From assembly GCA_020433835.1 (NCBI GenBank), contig JAGRBY010000192.1, forward strand, positions 1 through 11,534: 11,534 nucleotides of DNA, read 5' to 3'. A program made the position numbers and the translations under genes. Under the pieces are notes generated by a model. The model worked only from the letters and a program-made list of their open reading frames with translations. It was not told the DNA's origin and did no database searches. The DNA comes from Anaerolineae bacterium. Lineage in GTDB: Bacteria; Chloroflexota; Anaerolineae; 4572-78; J111. Within the stretch, counting starts at the first letter, position 1. Each line of letters opens with the position of its first letter. Of this stretch, positions 8,101-11,534 are shown piece by piece.

Positions 8101-8204
8101 GAGAGCGTGAGCCAACGCCCGCTAGCGGCGGCTATCGACCGGCGAGCCATGCCGGTGAACGACTTTTTTAAGTAAGTAGGTTTCTCCGTAAATATATCAG
8201 CCAT
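5115..8204 (-). CDS. GT39/PMT-like glycosyltransferase with three C-terminal beta-sandwich modules
   Basis: This 1029-aa protein has about eleven membrane segments between residues 32 and 458 and a large exported part from about 475. GT39 (PMT_2-type) hallmarks: an acidic cluster DEDD (59-62) in the first external loop, HVDAPMAYF (194-202) with D196, LSKTP (234-238), and SRRGDRYILPVFF (396-408). A conserved WYHPYYLAYFNPLLNG (457-472) and GWGEGLDLAARYLN (483-496) follow the last helix. The tail holds three modules, about 600-740, 755-880 and 890-1029. The third is the clearest (LVGYRL, LYWRSL, YTVFVH, SPTSGWLPGE, VGMYD). Known members transfer sugars from polyprenyl-phosphate donors on the outer membrane face; donor and acceptor here are unknown. 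The ATG at 8204 has no clear Shine-Dalgarno; M19 is a possible later start. There are no repeat arrays inside this gene, unlike its two downstream neighbours. Confidence 0.88.
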   Translation of the reverse strand: MADIFTEKPTYLKKSFTGMARRSIAAASGRWLTLSLPLAIFMVALLPRILNLDVFMTADEDDQIMFATHFLRSVIRGDFGGALILGYPGVPTLILGALGVAARYLAHYLGWLPLPWMTEGFMRTLREVTTQFGVFDYPLDFLVWVRVPMAIAAALSILGIYLLVKRLLDERIALLAALILAFDPFILAHSRIIHVDAPMAYFMFLSFLAFLLFLKKDSWKWLLLSGLFGGLAGLSKTPAVILGPILVVSGLLYALFPPEGVDRGRLWKKLIFALVGWGCIAVAAIFVIWPSMWSQPVTAISMLVENVNSVNELYHPTTGIFWGGGQTDQSALYYLVVFPYHLTPLTTIGFVAGLVMIVAGLLAYRSRKSWLTDVLPIAMGLVAYIVIFMAPVSTISRRGDRYILPVFFAVGLLSALALWWLAGLIAKYFPAVLNFLKLTPMRLVSAAVVVQIFFVLWYHPYYLAYFNPLLNGADTAPRTINVGWGEGLDLAARYLNEHADYRHAVVASWYSNQFAPYYRGQTIDLSSQEAALAADYTVFYINQVQRGFPSGEILNYFRQIEPEYIVKLHGIEYAWIYKGPVIGTSPQKDFNFPVEALLGGQGRLYGVNVSPTEMPADAYVADDIKENGRYLGYKEFKDGLPVTLYWETLGAIDTNHGKTNIYISLVDDDGNVWGKIDRIILAGLWRTNRWHPGFYLRDEYKLPIDPATPPGTYHFEVGLYDFETGLSLGVVKDVGEITLTPPVNLPQVDKLHIDTADATPLSDNLTLLGHTFAATEISPGAEIVGKIFWQATKKIEQNYTLEFSFLDPQRKKYVITDQPLSAAYNPHDWRRSEIVGEAYRFRVPAVALAGDYPMLVTLIDTDTGQELAHTTLADVTVKAQERNFTLPKDVIPVSAYVNDEIELVGYRLDDYELKERETFGLTLYWRSLDFAHSNYTVFVHAAGPDQSIRGQWDSVPVQGTSPTSGWLPGEIIEDHYDVLMGRDVPPWEYDIFVGMYDSITGERMPISSAKSPISENRVWLTRLPAVDVD

Positions 8205-8213
8205 ACTGTTTAC

Positions 8214-8248
8214 GAATTATGAATTATGAATTGTGAATTACGAAATTC
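8214..8248. repeat. Intergenic heptanucleotide array upstream of the 1029-aa gene
   Basis: Five units with 7-bp spacing: GAATTAT, GAATTAT, GAATTGT, GAATTAC, GAAATTC. Part of it (TTATGAATTGT, 8224-8234) is the exact inverted complement of 8261-8271 (ACAATTCATAA), giving an 11-bp stem with a 26-nt loop in the leader of the 1029-aa gene. Tandem repeats of this unit contain stop codons in every frame on both strands, which fits its non-coding location. Confidence 0.8.
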
Positions 8249-8288
8249 TTTTTGAAACTTACAATTCATAAGGCATGGTCGCTTGGTA

Positions 8289-8317
8289 TCTATACGAATA
8301 TTAAGACAAAGACACAA
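8289..8317 (-). promoter_or_regulatory. Possible sigma-70-like promoter for the 1029-aa gene and downstream genes
   Basis: On the minus strand TTGTGT (plus 8312-8317) is separated by 17 bp from TATAGA (plus 8289-8294), about 85 bp before the ATG at 8204. The -35 box matches the consensus at three of six bases and the -10 box at four of six, so this is only a candidate. The transcript would carry the 7-bp array and the 11-bp stem in its leader. Confidence 0.25.
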
Positions 8318-8335
8318 ATGTTTTTTCAATTTTGA

Positions 8336-10333
8336 TCACTCAACGGTAATCGTAGTGAGCGAAATATAATCTTGATTTGTTTCTAACACAGGCAAACGCT
8401 CTAACGTTTCTAAGATATACATGCCGGTTACTAGACGATACTCGCCGGCCGGGAGTTCCGCCGGCAGCGGCAGCTGCACCATGTCGATGACCACTTCGCC
8501 TGCGGGCCACGCCTGGGTGGGCCAATAACCACTAAGCGGCTGGCTGTCGTGTCCGGCAACCAGAGCGCCACTGCTGTCGAGCAGTTGGGTAAAAATGGTA
8601 TAGTTTTCCTCTAACGCCGTGTTGGCTTGCCAATAGACATCGATGGCCAGCGGTTGTCCGGCTGTGGCCGGCTGCGGCTCAATTTGATAGCCACGCAGCA
8701 CCACGGCCTCACCTAACTGGGTATTCTGCTCATGCGGTATAGGTTCAGCGTCAGGAAGACGTCGACCAAAATGAATGATATGGTCGTTGTCCCAAACGTG
8801 ATGAACCAGGTAATGATCTTCAACCCAGTCCAAATAATCCGGCAGCCAGGGCAGGCGTAAACTCCATTGCACCACGACCGGCGAGCGATAGCTTTCCGTT
8901 AAATCGATCATGCGCGCCGAAGTTTGTCGCTGGGCTTTAATAGCGACCAGCGCCACATCACCCAACGGCGGCGGCGTACGGCGATTCGCCATAAAAATGA
9001 GCAGTTGGCTGTCACCCATTAAAAAATCATCCGGTTGGGAGACGGCTTCGAGCAGATGTAGTGCTTCCTGTTCGCGACCGCCGGTAACGATAGTCGCGGT
9101 AGCCTGATTAGCCTTTACCATAGCCGACAGATTAAAAGCCGCCATTCCAAGGCCGAGCGCCAATAGAACAGCCATAATGAGCGCAGCACGCCGGATTCGC
9201 TGTGCCCAAAACAGAGCCAAGTGCGTAACGGCTGAAGCCGCCAGTAAGATCAAGGGCGGCAGCAGTACCAAAAAATGGTGGGCAAAAAGTGGCGTATGCC
9301 AGCCAAGCATGGCACAACCCGCCGCTAACCAGACGCTCCAAATCAAATTGTAAGGTACATGGTGAGTAAGTGAACCTGCTGGGGGCTGACTGTTCGATTG
9401 CAACACGTAGTTTCGTATCCAAGCCATCGAAACGCCCAAAATCGCCATAAGCCACAAACCCCAATGGCTGCTTATAAAGTCAGCAAACTGGCTTTGTGTT
9501 TCCGACCATGAACCGGGAATGGCTGCCCGCAAATCGCCTCGAAAGAGAACAAGTTGATCGTAAAGCGCTGCCGGATCGTACTGCATCAATACGACAACAA
9601 ACGGCAAACTAAAACCGATCAGCCAGCCCAGGCCATCCAAGAGATAAGCCCGCCAATGTCGATTGAGAGACAACAGTCTGTGACCCCAGGAACCCGCTTG
9701 AGGTCCCCGATACAGCCACAGCAACAAGCCGATGGGCGCAATAACAAATGGGTTTAAGCTTTTGAACACAAAACTCAAACCCAAACATAAACCTGAGGCA
9801 AAAAGCCAGCTTCGATGTCCTTTTTGTAAAAAGAAAAATACCAGCGCCAGCGCCATAACCGCCAGTGCCGTAGCCGGAATTTCGGCCATAACCAGCCGCG
9901 AAAAGGTAAAAGCCAGAGGCGATAGCCCCACCCAAAACAGCGCAACCAGGGCAGCTAGCTTGCCTCCGGCGCGATACGCCAGCCAACTCAGCACGATTGT
10001 TAAAAGTGCAAATCCCAGCAGTGCGACCCAGCGCCCAGCCTGGATAGATTGTCCCCCCAACCGAAAAGCCCAGCCGATTGACTCGATGAATAACGGAGCT
10101 TGAACCGCCTGGGTTTCACTGTAGAGCGGATACCCGTCTACCGCCAGCCGTGCCCACATGAGATGAGCGCCTTCGTCGTTTGATAAACCAAACGCATCCA
10201 AATTTTGAGTCCGCCAGGCAAACAGTAGCCCAAACCCGACCAACCAGAGCACCCACCAAAACCACTTGGACATAACCAGATTATTCAGCTTTTGCGAAAT
10301 CGCAAATTCTTCATTAGTCCGCGCAGTATACAC
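8336..10333 (-). CDS. GT39/PMT-like glycosyltransferase with one C-terminal beta-sandwich module
   Basis: This 665-aa protein has about ten membrane segments between residues 24 and 401, then an exported tail. GT39 features: SNDEGAHLMWA (51-61) with the D53/E54 pair in the first external loop; SRLVMAEIPATA (145-156), where E151 takes the place of the aspartate found in many members; VFKSLNP (189-195); and HTPLFAHHFLVLLPPLILL (346-364). The tail holds an alpha/beta part (about 425-525) and one module at about 538-665 (LRGYQI, VYWQAN, YTIFTQLL, GYWPTQAW, PAGEYRLVTGMY). I favour the GTG start at 10333 because GAGG sits 8 nt upstream. The ATG at codon 21 (10273) has no such signal and is the alternative. 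Expected role: sugar transfer from a lipid-linked donor outside the membrane; substrate unknown. The gene lies 211 bp after the upstream frame and 131 bp before the next gene. Confidence 0.88.
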   Translation of the reverse strand: MYTARTNEEFAISQKLNNLVMSKWFWWVLWLVGFGLLFAWRTQNLDAFGLSNDEGAHLMWARLAVDGYPLYSETQAVQAPLFIESIGWAFRLGGQSIQAGRWVALLGFALLTIVLSWLAYRAGGKLAALVALFWVGLSPLAFTFSRLVMAEIPATALAVMALALVFFFLQKGHRSWLFASGLCLGLSFVFKSLNPFVIAPIGLLLWLYRGPQAGSWGHRLLSLNRHWRAYLLDGLGWLIGFSLPFVVVLMQYDPAALYDQLVLFRGDLRAAIPGSWSETQSQFADFISSHWGLWLMAILGVSMAWIRNYVLQSNSQPPAGSLTHHVPYNLIWSVWLAAGCAMLGWHTPLFAHHFLVLLPPLILLAASAVTHLALFWAQRIRRAALIMAVLLALGLGMAAFNLSAMVKANQATATIVTGGREQEALHLLEAVSQPDDFLMGDSQLLIFMANRRTPPPLGDVALVAIKAQRQTSARMIDLTESYRSPVVVQWSLRLPWLPDYLDWVEDHYLVHHVWDNDHIIHFGRRLPDAEPIPHEQNTQLGEAVVLRGYQIEPQPATAGQPLAIDVYWQANTALEENYTIFTQLLDSSGALVAGHDSQPLSGYWPTQAWPAGEVVIDMVQLPLPAELPAGEYRLVTGMYILETLERLPVLETNQDYISLTTITVE

Positions 10334-10341
10334 CGATTAAA

Positions 10342-10345
10342 CCTC
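10342..10345 (-). promoter_or_regulatory. Shine-Dalgarno supporting the GTG start
   Basis: GAGG on the minus strand lies 8 nt before the GTG at 10331-10333. It is the only convincing ribosome binding site in the window: the ATGs at 2003, 5100 and 8204 have nothing comparable. It is the reason for choosing GTG over the ATG 20 codons later. Confidence 0.5.
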
Positions 10346-10487
10346 AAGCGAAAGTGAATAGCCTAAGCCATTTTGCGTAATTTTTTGAAAGTGCGCTCTT
10401 TTTCACAATTGCTACGGAAATTTTTGGGACTCTTTGGAAACTTGTAAACCGTTTCATAATTTTGTTTTCTTCCTTGAAGATAGGGGT

Positions 10488-10542
10488 AGTAAGACAAATC
10501 GCTGATTTGTCTCAACCGAACAAGTCAGCGATTTGTCCTACT
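10488..10542. repeat. Long near-perfect hairpin (MITE/REP-like palindrome)
   Basis: The arms 10488-10510 and 10520-10542 are 23 bases each and pair with only two G-U type positions around a 9-nt loop (CTCAACCGA). Each arm is itself palindromic, for example GACAAATC-GCT-GATTTGTC. It starts three bases after the stop codon of the frame at 10545, so it could end or stabilise that transcript. Neither side has the T-run of an intrinsic terminator. The symmetry resembles a small dispersed palindromic element. The rest of the 10334-10487 spacer is AT-rich and shows no gene or clear promoter. Confidence 0.75.
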
Positions 10543-10544
10543 GT

Positions 10545-11534
10545 TTAGTCAGGAACCGAGACAGTGATGTGATCGCCGCCAGAATTCAGCAGCAGCCGTT
10601 CACCTGTATCAGGCTGATACAAACCGATGTGCAGGATATAGTCGCCCGGCGGGCGTTCGGATAGAATAGGAAACGCAACCGGATCGACTACAACCTCGCC
10701 CGGCTGCCACAGTGAGGTCGGGTACAGGCCGTTATCGGGGGCAGAGTCGTACTGGCCGTAAACCAGCCCATCCGGGCCGATGAGCTGCACAAACCGGACC
10801 CAATTTTCAGCCGGAGAGCGTGCCTGCCAACCTAGCGTTATCGCCACGGTTGTGCTCTGTTTTTTTAAGGGTGTAAGCTCACGGTAGCCAAGCAGCCGAA
10901 TTTGATCACCAAAGTTGGCATCCAGCCGGTGGGCCAGGGCCGGCGACTCAAACTGACGCATAACCGGCCCCCCTTCCGGCATCGACCAACGCTGTTTGAT
11001 GCGAGCCAGTTCGATTAAGGTACCATCGGCGGGTAAACGCGGAGCGACTTCGGTCGGCTGAGAGAAGGCGGGTCGATGGCGGCTGCCGGTATCCCAGACA
11101 TCGGCACCGCTTACCATGCCAAAGGCCAAGTGATAGGCCGGCATCGAGCGGGTGTACCACGGCAATGTGTTGAAACGGACGCGGATGATGTCACCGACCG
11201 GCCACTGTTCGACCGGGTACCAGACCAGCGTTGGTTGTACATCGCTGGTAGCGCCAAGCGGCTGCCCGTCAGCATCGAGCAGATAAAGCACCGGCTGGAT
11301 CGAGTTGAGCGGCTGCAAAGCTTCCAGATCGACCGTGACCTGAATCTCTTCCTGCCGATCAAAATGGAGGGTATAGCCGTGTAAGTGTATAACTTGACCG
11401 AAATCGACAGGAAAGTCGTAATCGGGAGGCGAGTCGGGGCGGGTAAAGGTGTAAAAAGTAGATGGTAGATTAGAGAGTGACAATTCATAATTCCTAATTC
11501 CTAATTCATCATTCGCAAGATGAAGGATGCCATC
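10545..11534 (-). CDS. Tandem beta-sandwich module protein, C-terminal end of a larger GT-associated protein (partial)
   Basis: From the right edge to the TAA at 10545-10547 the minus frame has no stop (330 codons). A TTG at 11481-11483 would give 312 aa with AGGA 8 nt upstream, but the frame continues above it, so a protein starting outside the window is at least as likely. Two copies of the module seen in the neighbouring glycosyltransferases are present, numbered from the TTG: about 25-150 (HLHGYTL, LYLLDADGQPLG, WYPVEQW, YHLAFGM) and 185-312 (RLLGYREL, GWQARS, RFVQLIGPDGLVYGQ, YPTSLWQPGEVV, PPGDYILHIGLY, TGERL). There is no membrane segment or signal peptide in the visible part. The modules of its neighbours follow membrane domains, so I expect a GT-C domain to the right. 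A stand-alone soluble protein or a fragment of a broken gene remains possible. Confidence 0.75.
   Translation of the reverse strand, partial: DGILHLANDELGIRNYELSLSNLPSTFYTFTRPDSPPDYDFPVDFGQVIHLHGYTLHFDRQEEIQVTVDLEALQPLNSIQPVLYLLDADGQPLGATSDVQPTLVWYPVEQWPVGDIIRVRFNTLPWYTRSMPAYHLAFGMVSGADVWDTGSRHRPAFSQPTEVAPRLPADGTLIELARIKQRWSMPEGGPVMRQFESPALAHRLDANFGDQIRLLGYRELTPLKKQSTTVAITLGWQARSPAENWVRFVQLIGPDGLVYGQYDSAPDNGLYPTSLWQPGEVVVDPVAFPILSERPPGDYILHIGLYQPDTGERLLLNSGGDHITVSVPD
11483..11517. repeat. Heptanucleotide array at the beginning of the visible beta-module frame
   Basis: Five 7-bp units on the plus strand: ATTCATA, ATTCCTA, ATTCCTA, ATTCATC, ATTCGCA. They are close relatives of the intergenic array at 8214-8248 in inverted orientation. 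In the minus frame of the adjacent gene they read NDELGIRNYEL without a stop. Whether this is a coding linker or a spacer before a TTG start cannot be decided from the window. Confidence 0.75.

Noticed and set aside
8214..8248. CRISPR-like or iteron-like interpretation of the 7-bp repeats
   Set aside because: There are no spacers between units and no replication or Cas gene nearby; these are simple head-to-tail tandem repeats.
9609..9986. 125-aa minus-strand frame inside the 665-aa gene
   Set aside because: It is a shifted reading of a conserved membrane region; the main frame has the family motifs and this one has none.
10375..10405. Inverted TGAAAG/CTTTTTCA pieces in the spacer before the 665-aa gene as a terminator or operator
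   Set aside because: The stem is short and needs a bulge, and the position between a stop and a start gives no further support.

Overview
The window looks like a piece of a Chloroflexota-type chromosome (Anaerolineae or a related class). This is an inference. It rests on the run of large GT-C membrane proteins with repeated C-terminal beta-sandwich modules, on the abundance of 7-bp tandem repeats, and on repeat-derived peptides such as HSSFFIL and SASLRTS, which I associate with that phylum. Base composition is moderately GC-rich. No rRNA, tRNA, CRISPR array, transposase or phage gene is visible.

Layout. Positions 1-227 (+) hold the C-terminal end of a small DUF2442-type protein, convergent with everything else. 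All remaining genes are on the minus strand and are transcribed from right to left. They are: an open frame from the right edge to 10545 made of two beta-sandwich modules (the visible end of a larger protein, or a TTG-started soluble one); a 665-aa GT39/PMT-like glycosyltransferase (8336-10333); a 1029-aa GT39/PMT-like glycosyltransferase with three C-terminal modules (5115-8204); a 1011-aa GT-C-like membrane protein with C-terminal modules (2065-5100); and a 587-aa paralogue of the latter without modules (240-2003). Gaps are 211, 131, 14 and 61 bp. The last three genes at least are therefore likely to be co-transcribed, with a possible promoter near 8289-8317.

How the genes may work together. 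GT-C enzymes transfer sugars from polyprenyl-phosphate donors to acceptors on the outer face of the membrane. Four such proteins side by side, with the same exported module at the C-terminus of three of them and in the fourth, partial frame, suggest a locus for decorating a cell-surface glycan, glycolipid or glycoprotein. No acceptor, flippase, nucleotide-sugar gene or polymerase is visible, so the product cannot be named.

The most unusual structure is a set of 7-bp (locally 8-bp) tandem repeat arrays. Four arrays lie inside the coding sequences of the two GT-C paralogues, in cytoplasmic-loop positions, in frame and without stops. Two more lie in or near gene boundaries. For the main 7-bp units, the period is coprime to 3 and the coding orientation is stop-free, so the same heptapeptide is read in all three frames. 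One array also carries a 21-bp insertion of a dispersed repeat. A 23-bp near-perfect hairpin follows the stop codon at 10545.
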